64,000 nucleotides of DNA from Echinarachnius parma (GCA_037951105.1 JBAMJV010008256.1:62001-126000); one strand, 5' to 3'; counted from the first letter of the stretch, positions 33,274 through 44,762 are shown. Translations and numbers: made by a program. Notes: generated by a model not told the origin, from the letters alone.

Positions 33274-35329
33274 ATGTGGTGCAAGATGGATGTATTGTTG
33301 GCAGCATCGTTACTTCTTCTGTTCGGTCATCCGTGCTGTTCGTTATCGGTCCAGTGTAAGAGACATCATGAACTAGAAAACAATGACACAGCTCTCAATG
33401 TACATTGTATTATAGATCAATATATGTCAGGTTATAGTGAATTCGAGCTTCATCGACCAGATGATGAAACAATTGGATATTGTATTTTCAGGAGCTGCAG
33501 CCCACAATTCTGCTCCTCATGGTGTAGAACTCATCTCAAATACACGGATCATTTCAAACTCGAGTTCTGTGGATTCAAATGTTTTTCCTTCGATATCAAA
33601 GGCCCGCTGGTTGAAACTGATTATGGCGAATATTATATTTATTTAGGATACTTTCCTAAATTCCTTGCGTTAAATCTAACTCGTAGAGCACTTATTAAAG
33701 TAACTGATAGAACATCGAACTTTGGACATACTTTACGTTCTATATCGTCATGGACATCCACAACCAGCGTCTTTGATCCCGGTGCTACAAAATTGATGGG
33801 TGACGGCGAACTATCCACAATATCTATGCCGTACACAGATAAAGAGCAAGTACAGTTTTCACAAATGACATTGAAGATCCATACCTCGGAAGACAGTGAA
33901 GATAGACACAACAATAATGAAATGACTTACATAATCATTATCGTAACAGTATCTGTAACACTCGTTTGCAGCATCGGAACAGGGCTCTGCGTTATATTAT
34001 ATAAACGCACACAAAGGGACACGCTGAATCGAAATCGCCAGCATTTATCAGTATCCCTGACACGACCCAACACGATCGAGGCTGTAGATTTGACTTCTAT
34101 GACATCCCAGCGTCCATTACCAATTCCAAGGGTTGAACACGTTTCTGGCAAAAGATCTCCATTCAGAACTAGCGCATGGAATGCATCTGATACAGAAATG
34201 TCTCGGTCGGCTCATCTTCAGGGACCAGAGTTGCCTCCAAGGATATGTCACGGTGACCCTTACAAGAAACAAACCCATGATGACTGCATGCCATATGGAG
34301 AGAGTGTGTCCTTCTTGAACACAATTGACACTACGCGTGAAAACTGTCTCAAGATTGATAATTTGACTCCAGCGGCAATTGATGGTGCGATCTTCGGTGC
34401 TGTTGGTGGAAGCGTAGATATTGAGAACATGTACAGCACGGTAGACGATTGCAAACACAATGAAGTCACCCGTATTGAGGACAGTGGTAACGTACACACG
34501 GCAACCGTCGACGATCGACCGGTAGACTGCATTTCAGCCGATGATGAATCGCTTAGTAGGCTGTATGCCAAACCACAGAAGAACAAACGAATTAAAAATA
34601 GTCAATCTTCAAGCTGTTCCCCAACTGTGGAAGATTCTGACGACGATGATCGCAGAACAAATCCGGGGAACGATGCAGTGTGCATTGCAAAGTTACTAAT
34701 ATTTGGTCAATGTTATACACCAGGGTTCAATGAATATTTTTGTTGTACAAAGATGAATGCATTTATGCTCGCGTATTCTTTTAACATCATTGTCGTGTCA
34801 CTCATTTACTTTTAATCCAATAATGGTAAAAACGTTCATGTCTATTTTTGCCAGGCATTTTTACTTTAATTTGACGAACGACTTTTACGGAAATGATCGT
34901 ACAACGTCGATGGGAATCCCAGAAGAATATTTATTCGAAGGCGCACCAGCTGCAAGTTCACATGGACTTACAGATATATGTGTTCCGTCTGATATCCATA
35001 ACTCGAGGAAAGTCACCAGCCTTGCTGGATCCGAGTCTGGAAAAAATGAAAATGTTCTGATGGCTGGTGACAACAGTCATCTCCGTCGCTACCCAGATGA
35101 AATCTTTCCCCCAAGAAATAATGGAGCCATACGCCCTGACCATGATCAGCAGACCCCGATACCACTAGATAAGTGTGATTCTCTTTATGAAGGGAGTGCT
35201 TCTCTGCAGACAGGTGGAATGGTGTCATCGGAACCATTGGGCAGAGGTCTGGGTCAATATTACCTTGAGGAGTTCTTTGACACGTCTGACTACGATATGT
35301 TGAACCCGCGCACGAATACAGAACAGTAG
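33274..35329 (+). CDS. receptor family G4: Ig-like, ITIM-tailed membrane protein (intact)
   Basis: Two exons, 33274-34705 and 34923-35329, joined by a 217-bp phase-1 intron, give 612 residues. The ATG at 33286 is a possible alternative start. Residues 1-24 are a signal peptide. Residues 25-137 are the ectodomain with eight cysteines (28, 45, 70, 75, 80, 84, 99, 103) and TDYGEYYI at 115-122; the B-strand Cys and the D-x-G-x-Y motif suggest an immunoglobulin-type fold, but the usual F-strand Cys is absent. N-glycosylation sites occur at N38 and N134. A Ser/Thr stalk leads to a transmembrane helix at about 219-243. The tail has NMYSTV (Y387), RLYAKP (Y431, YxxP type) and, in exon 2, SDYDML (Y601), an ITIM-like SxYxxL. 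The SDYDVL motif of G1 is SDDDDR here. Ligand and partners are unknown. Confidence 0.85.
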
Positions 35330-35604
35330 ATACATTCTCAAGCAGGGCAATCTTGAATGAATGGGCAATTAGGTCTTGTAGTGATTCCCGTGCAATGGGG
35401 ACAGCAACGCCAGAATGGTGTATTGCGTTTAAATATGCACCAGCCATATGTGAAAGGGCAACTGGACCCATCTTGATATGAGATGCTAAATCTGTAAACT
35501 GGATGATGAACAGACTATCAAACTTGTGATGTTTGTAACATCATCACATTCTGACAGAAACCGCAATCACTTTGTGACATACATAACAGTTTAAGCTTCA
35601 ACTA
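35330..35604. other. 3' flank of G4
   Basis: Noncoding and homologous to the end of G2 and beyond (23965-24165): shared GGGCAACTGGAC, GATGCTNAATCTG and TCATCACATNCTGACA. It is interrupted by the Penelope-like insertion. Confidence 0.65.
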
Positions 35605-36100
35605 ACCTTAATTTGTAGATTGGCAAGCTTTCGTCCCCAACTGGAGACTTTCTCAAGCCGAATGAGTAGAACTCATCACATCATTTTTTTTTTGCGCTGT
35701 AACTAGTTGGGTGAATATTGGTGAAAGGGAGTAGCCGGTATCTCTATTCAGAAGTGGGTTAAGTCTCTTTATCCAGATAGCCTCTTTAACTTTTCTTGGC
35801 CAGAAGTTTGTTTCAAAGTCAATAATCTTTGCTTCCTTCCATACAATGCTGTGTCCATTGTTTAGAGCATGTTCAGCCACGGCTGAATGATTTGGGTTGT
35901 TGAGTCTGAGGGCTCTTTTATTGTCTTTTAGTGTTCTCCCCGTCTCCCCAATGTATGAGTTCTCACAATCGCTACATTCAATTTTGTAGATAACCCCTGT
36001 TCTGTCTTCAATTGGTGATTTATCCTTTGGGTGCACTAACTTTTTCCTTAGTGTGTTAGAGCTTTTGAAACACACACTAATCTCCCTGCTGTGTCAGTGA
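35605..36100 (-). mobile_element. Penelope-like element fragment with GIY-YIG endonuclease
   Basis: On the minus strand, 36075-35653 encodes VIYKIECSDC, SYIGETGRTL, AEHALNNGHSI and PLLNRDTGYSLSP. This is the GIY-YIG endonuclease domain at the C-terminus of Penelope-like retroelement proteins, with the CxxC before YIG. The 3' end reads GAGAAAGTCTCCAGTTGGGG and GACGAAAGCTTGCC, a usual kind of Penelope 3' end. The reverse transcriptase is absent, so the copy is 5'-truncated. It splits the G4 3' flank relative to G2. Confidence 0.85.
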
Positions 36101-37451
36101 TGAAACAAAAATAAAAACATGTTTGTTTTATATATACATTGACATTTGCTCTTTGATATCAGAAATACATATTTTTATTAAGAAAGTATTTAAATGAATT
36201 GTAAGTTAATAGTTCAATGTAATTTTAGAATTGCTGTGAACAAGCTTAAAAGTAAATTTACTATGTTACATCTGATGCGATCTTCTTCTGATACATTACT
36301 TGAATACAAATTGTTGTTCTGGGTGGCAAAACAATTAGGCAAAACATTCATATTCTTGAAATAAAAGGATGTACATATTAACAACGAACAGTGTGATGTG
36401 ATAAAGCCATCAGTAGTTAAATCGTTGGGTAATTTTAAGTTATGAAATTGGTATACAGAGAATTGATCTGAAATATGAACCAGTTACTTCTACATTATGA
36501 GAAGCACACATGCACCTTTACGATTTTGAATAAAACACATTAACGGTTTATGCAACCGAGGATATTCAAATACATACTTAATTTTGGATCATGTATTTAA
36601 AGTTGCGGACATTAATTTGTTATATTTGTAAATGGTGTTAGTAGATTGATAACATCCTATGAACTCATGTGGAAATGAATTTCTTTAGTGTGTAAACAAA
36701 AAAAAAAAATCATCGATGTTAACCTAGATTAGAATGTGGCTTATTAGTAAGCTCAATTTGTCAAAGTATCGAATTTATTATATTAAAACATGTCATGTCA
36801 TTAAGTTCATTTAATGTGAACGCGTAAAGGTTAGACTGCATTTTACTGTATATGTTGGTTAAAGTTTAATGATGTTGATTACCACAGGTTACGCTGACAA
36901 ACGCCATTATTATTGACATATTGGATTATCTAAATATAATTGATTTTGATGTAAATTATGTTATTGATTTTGTCAAAAGGCTTTTCATATTCCTTATTAT
37001 TATTTTGATAGTGGGGGATGTATCTTCATGTTAGCCATGTGTGCTATTTTTGCGAATCATTAGCATTATATACGTTGAAAATCACCTGCAATGTCATATG
37101 TGTTATACAACAATGATAAATATTGTACATGCTATCATGTTAATTGAAGCTAAAACACATAAACAATGTACATAAATGTAGTAAATCTGCACGTATTATA
37201 TGCATACGTCTTTAAACTATTTCAAAAATATACATATAGTTAGGTTTATCCAAATTGAAGTAGTAAGCACATAAGATGTAGAGTCGAACTGTAATTAATG
37301 TATATCACTAAGTAAATAATAAATGCTCACACATTGCGCCGCAAGGTATTTATTGTATTAAGACAAATTATACTTCAGGAAATATTGTCAATTTCTTCTA
37401 TCCTAATACGTGTGGTTTGCGGTTGGACCATGTGAGATGAATGGATTGAGT
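36101..37451. other. 3' flank of G4, duplicated at G2
   Basis: Noncoding partner of 24170-26080. It lacks the MITEs present in the G2 flank. Confidence 0.7.
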
Positions 37452-37755
37452 CCTGAAAAGCACTATGGTAGTCCTAGAAAGGACTGTTGGTCGTCCTAGA
37501 AAGGACTGTTGGTGTAGTCCTGAAAAAAGGACTGTTGGTATTCTTTCTAGGAGAGTCCTAAAAAGAACTGTTGGTAGTCCTAGAAAGGAATGTTGGTAGT
37601 CCTAGAAAGGACTGTCGGGATAGTCCTGAAAAGGACTGTTGGTATTCTTTCTAGGAGAGTCCTAAAAAGGACAGTTGGTATTCCTAGAAAGGACTGTTGG
37701 TAGACCTAGAAATGACTGTTGGAATAGTCCTGGAAAGGACTGTTGGTATTGCGAG
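37452..37755. repeat. 22-bp palindromic minisatellite
   Basis: About a dozen units near AGTCCTAGAAAGGACTGTTG. Within each unit GTCCT and AGGAC are complementary, so each unit can fold into a small hairpin. Variants include GTCCTGAAAAGGAC and a recurrent TTCTTTCTAGGAGAGTCC. The array is absent from the matching flank of G2 (around 26070-26160). Confidence 0.85.
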
Positions 37756-39384
37756 GAGAGGGTGGATGGTAGGAGGAGCTCGACGTTTCGAATAGGTTGA
37801 CATAGATATGTTGAAAGACAAAATAATCAACAAATCTAACTGTCTAGCGAGTTTCCCCAAAAAGGATACAATGCTGAACAATATTCATACTCTACCGAGG
37901 TGTAATTACACTCACGCCCTCAGGCGAGAGATAAGGAAGGAGAAAGACTTTTAATATTTACTCGACAATCTGTGGAAATAAATTCGCGGAACAACTGCCA
38001 AGGTATCGAAAGTGCTTTTACGAGGTTAACAGTGACAACCACTAACTCAATAAAGAGTAACATCTCTAGAAACTCAAAACTCAAAACATGTTTTATGCAA
38101 TAAACCCAATCCGTAAATGGCCAAATACACAAAACGATTTAACTGGATTTTTGCTAAGATTCTAAATTGATGGTGACAATGTATAGCTCTTAAATTTGTG
38201 TTAAAAACTTTTAGGAATTTTCATGGGGAATGATTAAACAAGCTTGACAAGGATTCCATCTATATAAAAGCAGAAGGTAGCTAAAAAGTTGACATTTTGT
38301 TGGGTGTTGTCGTGGTGAATAATGATTATAGACTTATCTTCACAATATTATTTAAATGCGCCCTTAGCACCTTGAACAAGGTGGATTGGCGCATTAGAAG
38401 ACTTCTTTATTGTAACTATTATTGTTAATACTGTATTATTATTTTTACTAACCAATATTATAGAGGATTTCAAAGTGTTTTTTTTTGTAAGCTGTAGGCA
38501 ACTCTATGAGTGTGTACGCGGGTGTGTAACGCAAATAATTAATTATTGTACACCCAGTAGTATGGTTGCAATCGATATACTGGAATCAAGTCCATTATTA
38601 TCCATATCTGAGTCAGCAGGTTAGGCATAACCCTAAATACTAGGGCAAGCCTCTGTGGGTCCAGGTGGAAAGGCGGATTATAAGGAGATTTGGTATTGCG
38701 ATCCACACTCACATAAGTATACACTCATTGATTTGCAAACAGTTTCTCAAGATATTGAAATATCTGTTTAAATTATTGCTTAATTGTTTGAACATGAAGG
38801 ACGGTAGTGGGAAACGCCCCACCCCCTAAACAATGAAATGTACGCTCTTATTACCAACCAAGTGACAGAACATAGTTTTACTAAAACATAGGATTACACA
38901 AATTTGGCCAAGAAACCGCCTACTAATTGATATATGTGCACAATTATAAATTGATCTAGACCGGATATATATCGCCAACGCGGAATCGCTCATACGATAC
39001 GTGTATTACGACCACGTGCAATTACACGAGGTGTTCGCTATACGGGCTTGTCCCAGGCTTGTCGATGTTTCCCCCAGCGCTAGCGGCGCGGACAGATCTG
39101 AACGGGCGGTGGACTTATGAATTTCACATGCGGATATTGGATTTCTTCCGATATTTCTGTATTTACCGATGCTTAGGTTCGGATTTTACCACACAAGCCC
39201 TATTTCAATACATATTCAACAATATTGATCAATACTATGCACAAAAAGTTCCGCAATCGAGGTTTGCGCATTAATAACTTTTCTATTACGCAATTACCAT
39301 TCATAAATTTGGTATCATTGGAAAGCGTAAACTCTCCCCTTTACATTGATATAACATTTGCTATGAATATATTATCGTGGAATG
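37756..39384. other. intergenic
   Basis: To about 38100 it continues the G2/G4 duplication. After that no gene is recognised. GCGCCCTTAGCACC near 38356 resembles the SINE tail and may be a relic. Confidence 0.5.
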
Positions 39385-39602
39385 TGCATTGCATCTAAAT
39401 GTAGGGCAAATTCAAAAGTGAAATGTTGCAAAATGCACTGATTTTGTCAACAGTGTGCCTTCCTTGGCTTGAATGGGGGTGAGGTGGTCATGCATTCAAG
39501 CCACGTTTTAATCTTCAAACAAAAGAAAGGCACAATGTTGTCATAATCAGTGCATTTTGCAACATTTCATTACTTTGCCCTACATTCGGATGTAATGCAC
39601 AT
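39385..39602. mobile_element. ~218-bp palindromic MITE
   Basis: The left arm (TGCATTGCATCTAAATGTAG, GCAAAATGCACTGATTTTG) is inverted at about 39535-39602. It abuts the truncation point of the receptor fragment on the minus strand. Confidence 0.8.
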
Positions 39603-39609
39603 ATAACAA

Positions 39610-39896
39610 AAACAAGCCTCACACATAATAGAGGCGACATTGATACGATTAAGGGTACAATATGTCGGACCGCACACATTGGCGCCACACTTCCCAATTG
39701 ATGTGCCATCAGATCGACACAGATGAATCTCCCCGAATTCTTGCAAGTGCTGATCTCTAATGCATTGAACATTGATAGCTATCCCATTGGTTTCCAGCTT
39801 GTATGTTCGTTCACACTTTAATGTCAATGGAAAACAGGGAGTAATGACAAGGAGCAGCAAGAGTTCTGCCAAAACGACCCCCACAAGGTAATCCAT
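39610..39896 (-). pseudogene. receptor family fragment on the minus strand
   Basis: The ATG is at 39896 on the minus strand. It encodes a signal peptide (LLLLLVITPCFPL), then CERTYKLETNG, VQCIRDQH and RSDGTSIGKC up to about CTLNRINVASIMCEACF, and is cut before the CGxKC and DYGEYY part by the palindromic MITE. It is the only family copy in this orientation. It is truncated, so not functional as a receptor. Confidence 0.85.
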
Positions 39897-40226
39897 CTCC
39901 TCGTCTAGCTCGTTCGGAATTAAAAGTGGAATAATGTCTTATTCTCAGAGGGAGTCAAATTGCTCATGAGACACTACACATAAGAAAGAGATGCTGAGGC
40001 GTCTTTTATGTCTGATTGGTCAAAATAGGCAAACAATGTGGACATACTGCAGTACAAACGTTTCTAAGTATGCATGCTTTATAGTCTAGTCACACGGGAG
40101 AGCATGGTGAGTGTATTCTCTTTTGCGAATCCACAGTTCACGTATTGTTACTCCTGAATTGTATTATGTTTGCTTTTGCTTTCGAAAGATGAATTATATC
40201 TTCTTTTTGATAAATAGATTGACTTC

Positions 40227-40297
40227 ATGACTGGTCCTCATTAATCGTATCAATGTCGCCTCTATTATTTGTGAGGCTTGTTTTTGTTATTTGTAAC
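40227..40297 (+). pseudogene. inverted copy of the truncation-point segment
   Basis: CTCATTAATCGTATCAATGT, CGCCTCTATTAT and GTGAGGCTTGTTTTTGTTAT repeat, in the opposite orientation, the sequence at about 39599-39652 of the minus-strand fragment. With 39610-39896 it forms an inverted duplication about 570 bp apart, likely a rearrangement junction. Confidence 0.75.
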
Positions 40298-41340
40298 CAA
40301 GTTGCTTAACAATTGTCTGTTTGTGCTTTTATAAATTTTGTGTTGAACCTTCACAATTTACGAGCGTGTTTTGAAAGTGTGAGCTTCCTGACTGATTTTT
40401 GTTTCCGTGTTGTTATGTTTACGTTTCACTTGTCATATTTGAATGGCATAGAGACATTGTGAAATACATTGTTGTTATAGTGATACTTTAACATTGTCAA
40501 ATTTAACCAATATTACTTGGCGCTTTCACACTTCTCTGGTACTTGTTGTTTGCCTTATGACAACAGAGAATGGAATGGGTTTTGACTTTTCTAATGTATT
40601 CATAATTATGGAGATATCTAAGCCTCACTTTAAAAGCGTCTATAGATTGTAAATAAATCTGCTAAATATTTCTAACCATACAAAATATTAAAGTATTGTG
40701 ATTTATAATCACATATAATTATAATACATTTGTAAGAAATGTAATTGTGTTGAAAATTGTTATCATTTTTTGTTTGTTTTGTGTATTCTTTACATCAATC
40801 TTGGAGAAAGTTAGTCAGTTTTGTTCAAACATAACAATATAAAATAAGAAAACGTTAGCCAATAATGATATTTTTTTCAAAATGTGTATATAAATTCAAA
40901 TTTCTATATTTCTTAGGAAAAGAAAAACGTATTTTGAAGACATTCGAAGTTTTCCTTAAGCAATTAACTAGAGAAATAAGTAAAGACAATTTGAAGAGAA
41001 AAGGAAAACGACGGCGTAATCGAAGTAAAGACACGTTGAATGTACACATAATTATATTTTATACAATCCTGAGATTATTATTTGAAATCAGCAATTGTTA
41101 TTTTGTTCCTACGTTGACATATTCTCTACCTGTAGTTATTTAGTTTGTGTGAACTGTGGTATCCTTGATATATTTTGTATGTGTAAATGATGTTCGGTAG
41201 CTTAATATGATTTGTACGAAATAAAGCAAAATAAAAAACAAAATGAAAAAAGTCTAGCACATCAACATAATCGTAAAAAAAAAAGAACATCAGCTCGTTA
41301 TTGTTTGTAAATATTATTATAGGGTTAAGGTAACATTTGT
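40298..41340. other. 3' flank of a lost or rearranged family copy
   Basis: Noncoding. It aligns with the 3' flanks of G1 (17830-18640) and G5 (45690-46640), although no receptor tail precedes it. It ends at the same junction (ATTATTATAGGGTTAAGGT). Confidence 0.65.
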
Positions 41341-42287
41341 TTTGAATAATGAATGAACATAATTCTCATGTTTGTTTTTGCTGCACGAATTAAATAATCA
41401 TATCGAATTGTATCGTATGCCTTGTGTGTTTGTTTCTGTATTAATGTGTATTTTGCAATTGTAGATGTGCAGAAGCAAGACTGAGGGCACAAAATACAAA
41501 CATTTTGAAGTATTTGGTCACGTCTTATAATAAAATTCGCTCAAAATGTAATCAGTGGGAATGTCATTTACAGGCGTGACCAAATATTTGAAATTAAAGT
41601 TATTATGCTGATGTTCTGATTTAATTTATTTGGTTCCTGACATTTGTTGCCTCCATGAAATCAAAACGAACTTTCGAAAGTTCAATAAATTAGAGGTGCA
41701 ATAAATCTGTTAGTAATTGGTCGTCAAAGGAGACATAAACCCTTATCAACACAACGTTTTCACTGATCCTTATGCTTATGAGCAACATGTTATAATATGA
41801 CAATACAAAGACACAATGAAAATGAAACCAAATAAATCCCCGTCTTTCACATTTTTATAGAATATACACATAACAGTACAAACAAAAAGAGAAATAACTT
41901 AAGAAATCCATATCAAGTATAATACTAAAATATTATATATATATAGTGCATTAAATGAAGCAGTATTAAACACTTGATTATAATCATTGTTGGGGTACGA
42001 AAGAGAAGCCAATAAATCCAGGACTTATAAACATAGAGAATCGTCGACTATGCACTTGATACAAAGGCAAACATAAACCATGGTCTACACGATACGAAAG
42101 TCCAGACCATTAATGTTTGACAAGTATACTGTGTACCTTTCCGTTACCTCATTCAATATACTTCAACCAGACTTATAGAATAGCATAAACGTACTTTTCT
42201 TTATTTCACGACATTAACCAGACTGGTTCGAATCCATAGCGGATACATTTCAAACAATCTTTAGCTAAATTCAATAAACTGACAAAC
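41341..42287 (+). promoter_or_regulatory. conserved upstream region of G5
   Basis: It aligns with 51560-52926 upstream of G6: shared CTGCACGAATTAAATAATC, TTGTGTGTTTGTTT, GACCAAATAT and CAAAGACACAATGAAAATGA. At 41998-42017 ACGAAAGAGAAGCCAATAAA is the G5 form of the family box, about 270 bp before the ATG. Repeated conservation suggests a promoter region, though common ancestry alone could explain it. Confidence 0.5.
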
Positions 42288-43712
42288 ATGATGAGGTATG
42301 TTTTGTTGGCAGCATTTTTACTGCTTCTTTTCAGTCATCCATGTTTCCCACTGTCAGTTCAGTGTGATAGGAATCGTGAACTAGAGACCAATGGGACTGC
42401 CGTCAGTGTCCAGTGCATTGTAGATCAATACTTGACCGATTATAGCTCATTTGTATTGAGACGTCCCGATGGTACAGGGATTGGATATTGTGTTTTCAGT
42501 AGCTGCAATACAAGTGACTGCAATTCGCGGTGTACCAATGGAATCGACAGAAATCGTTTCACACTAGAAATATGTGGATACTTATGTTTCTCTGTCGATA
42601 TCAAAGGTCCTCTGGTTGAAACGGATTATGGCGAATATTACATGTCTGTACTCCAAAATAACCAATATCCTACATTTTCTGGGTTTAACCTAACACATGC
42701 CATAATACGCAGAATAACCGACGTAACTTTGACTAATGCATCTGGTATCCGCTCTGTATCCCCATGGATATCAAGCGGCGTCCTTGATCCCGAAGCTACA
42801 CATAGATGGGCTGACAAAATGCGCCCCACTGCTGCTCCACCGTCTAAAGCTACCGATACGTCTACATTTCCTCAAGAAACATTAACGATCGATTTGTCGG
42901 ACGACAGTAAAGGTGAACAGACACACGAGCAATTTACGACACACAACGTGGCTTACATAGCCATTATCATAACTTTAGTGGTGGCTCTTTTATGTAGCAT
43001 CGGAGCAGCACTCTATCTGCTATCACGCAAATTGTCCCAAAGGGAATCGCTCAATCGTGATGACCAGAATCTATCAGCTGCCCTGACTCAATCCAACACG
43101 ATTGAGCCGTTAGACATGACTTCCATGATAGTCCAGCGTCCATTACCACTTCCTAGTGACGATAACAATAGAAATGAACTGGATTCAATTATGGCACTGT
43201 CGATTCATCATAAGGGACCAGGGTTGCCTCCAAGGACCTTCCCTGGTGCTCCTAGCAAGAATCCATCCCCGGATGACTGTATGCCTTATGAAGAGAGTGG
43301 AACCTTCTTGAGCACAGTGGCCTCTACTCTTCTAAATCGCCTTGAGATTGACCGGAATAATGCTAGTGGGACTTCATCGTCAACTGATATTCCGATACTT
43401 GGTGCTGTTGGTGGAGGCGTAGATTTTGAGAACATGTACTGCACCGTGAATAATTGCAAACGCAGTAAAGGCACCGGGCTGGTGGATAATGGTCATACCA
43501 AACCAACTCTAACCACCAAGCAATTGTCGGTAGACTGTAATACTGTTGATGATGAAATGGTATATATGTTATATGCCAAACCAGAGAAGAGAAGGAGGGC
43601 GCAGTATCAGAAGTCCAGTATCAACTTGCCCCTGAACGTTGTCGAGGAGGTGACTATGACGTCCTTAGACACAATTTGGGAAAAGATACAGATTGCAAAG
43701 AGCTTTGTCTAA
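42288..43712 (+). CDS. receptor family G5, first exon (tail frameshifted)
   Basis: One open frame of 474 codons. A signal peptide (YVLLAAFLLLLFSHPCFPL) precedes the ectodomain with TNGTAVSVQCIVDQYL, CGYLCFSVDI and TDYGEYYMSV; the stalk; a transmembrane helix (YIAIIITLVVALLCSIGAAL); then MPYEESG, NMYCTV and MLYAKP. Near 43640 about 7 bp are missing compared with G1. The frame therefore leaves the SDYDVL motif and stops at 43710-43712, six bases before the conserved donor at 43718/43719. The product would be a membrane receptor without the exon-2 ITIM-like motif. It could be functional as such or an early pseudogene. Confidence 0.75.
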   Translation: MMRYVLLAAFLLLLFSHPCFPLSVQCDRNRELETNGTAVSVQCIVDQYLTDYSSFVLRRPDGTGIGYCVFSSCNTSDCNSRCTNGIDRNRFTLEICGYLCFSVDIKGPLVETDYGEYYMSVLQNNQYPTFSGFNLTHAIIRRITDVTLTNASGIRSVSPWISSGVLDPEATHRWADKMRPTAAPPSKATDTSTFPQETLTIDLSDDSKGEQTHEQFTTHNVAYIAIIITLVVALLCSIGAALYLLSRKLSQRESLNRDDQNLSAALTQSNTIEPLDMTSMIVQRPLPLPSDDNNRNELDSIMALSIHHKGPGLPPRTFPGAPSKNPSPDDCMPYEESGTFLSTVASTLLNRLEIDRNNASGTSSSTDIPILGAVGGGVDFENMYCTVNNCKRSKGTGLVDNGHTKPTLTTKQLSVDCNTVDDEMVYMLYAKPEKRRRAQYQKSSINLPLNVVEEVTMTSLDTIWEKIQIAKSFV

Positions 43713-43937
43713 TAGTTGGTCAGCAATATCATGTCAACTTTTCATGTAAATTCATAGTTAACGGTTTGATATCGCCATTCATATTACAGCTTCGTATCAC
43801 CACAAAGGGTGTTCAAATATGCGTCGATAATTAATGATAAGTCACAATAACTAGTAGTATTGTTTTTCTACAAAACCTCATTCGTTTGTTGACCAGCTTT
43901 TGACGCTCTTGTCCTACGATGTTGGGTGGGAACCAAG

Positions 43938-44281
43938 CAGCAGCTCCGTTTGCAGATGGAAACGACGAAATCGCAATTTCACCAGGAAGTTCAGACTACC
44001 GCGCTCCTGTTGATATCAACACTGATCACGACACGGACGAATCTGATCTTGTCGCATCCGGGTCTGGAGAGAATAGCGAAGCAATCGGACCTGCAACCCC
44101 TGCTTCACTAGATCACGTAGCGCATGGGAGTGATGCCTTGCAATCAAATGCCGGAGCATGCGGGAGAGTGTCATCGGAACCCCTGGGCAGAGATCCGGGC
44201 CAATGTTATCTGGAGGAGTTTTTTGACTCGTCTGACTACTCGCTGCTAAACCCACACATGTATAAGGAGTGTCATAACTAA
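43938..44281 (+). pseudogene. G5 last exon, intact but out of reach of the frame
   Basis: It starts after the conserved acceptor (ACCAAG at 43937) in phase 1. It encodes APFADGNDE, SSEPLGRDPGQCYLEEFFDS and SDYSLL, the ITIM-like C-terminal motif. The exon itself is undamaged. The frameshift in the first exon means it is not read in frame unless alternative splicing restores it. Confidence 0.75.
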
Positions 44282-44479
44282 ATGTTCATCTACAATTACT
44301 TCTGTAAAGCATTGGTATATATTTATTGTCCCTGTACATACAGAAATGAAGGACATTTCAAATGTGAAGTAAACGTTGTTTTTAAACTCCAGTGACTGAA
44401 GTTAAGACATGTAAACCAGAACAAATCCCGTTGCCAGCAATTTATTACTGCATTTACCACCGTACGGTTGATATGCGGG

Positions 44480-44643
44480 TTCAATCCATCATCGAGGAAG
44501 GGATGATCTCGGCCACCTTTCAAGCGAGTGACGATTTCCTAGAGCAATGGAATGAAGCCATACAGGCAAGCGGGAATGTGACATACGATTCATTGGAAAG
44601 AGATCATGGTCAACTTTACCACGGGAGTCCTCTGATAGTCTGA
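44480..44643 (+). pseudogene. orphan last-exon copy
   Basis: The frame contains DFLEQWNEAIQASGNV and SLERDHGQLYHG, which align with SLEHGSGALQASDGASG and SEPSGRDPARLYLDEF of G1. The C-terminal ITIM-like part is lost, with a stop at 44641-44643. It lies 200 bp after the G5 last exon, so the exon was duplicated or another unit was deleted between them. Confidence 0.65.
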
Positions 44644-44756
44644 CTGCATGACTTGCTGACTCTTCATGTATGAGAAGTGACGATCTAACTGGAATCGTAT
44701 ACAAGCTATCTGATGTAAATATTTGTCACTTTATAATGCAAAGATTGATTGGATGA

Positions 44757-44762
44757 AATAAA
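44757..44762 (+). terminator. candidate polyadenylation signal
   Basis: AATAAA lies about 475 bp after the G5 last-exon stop. It is a consensus hexamer only; cleavage is not shown. Confidence 0.3.

Noticed and set aside
34757..34922. Separate gene start upstream of the G4 last exon
   Set aside because: The open frame before 34923 is intron; the conserved acceptor and phase in five copies show it is the last exon of G4.
35260..35310. Classical ITAM in the last exon
   Set aside because: The YYLEEF and SDYDML tyrosines do not give the two YxxL/I boxes at 6-12 spacing; only one SxYxxL motif fits.
37452..37755. CRISPR-like array
   Set aside because: Units are contiguous without unique spacers, and the DNA is animal; it is a minisatellite.
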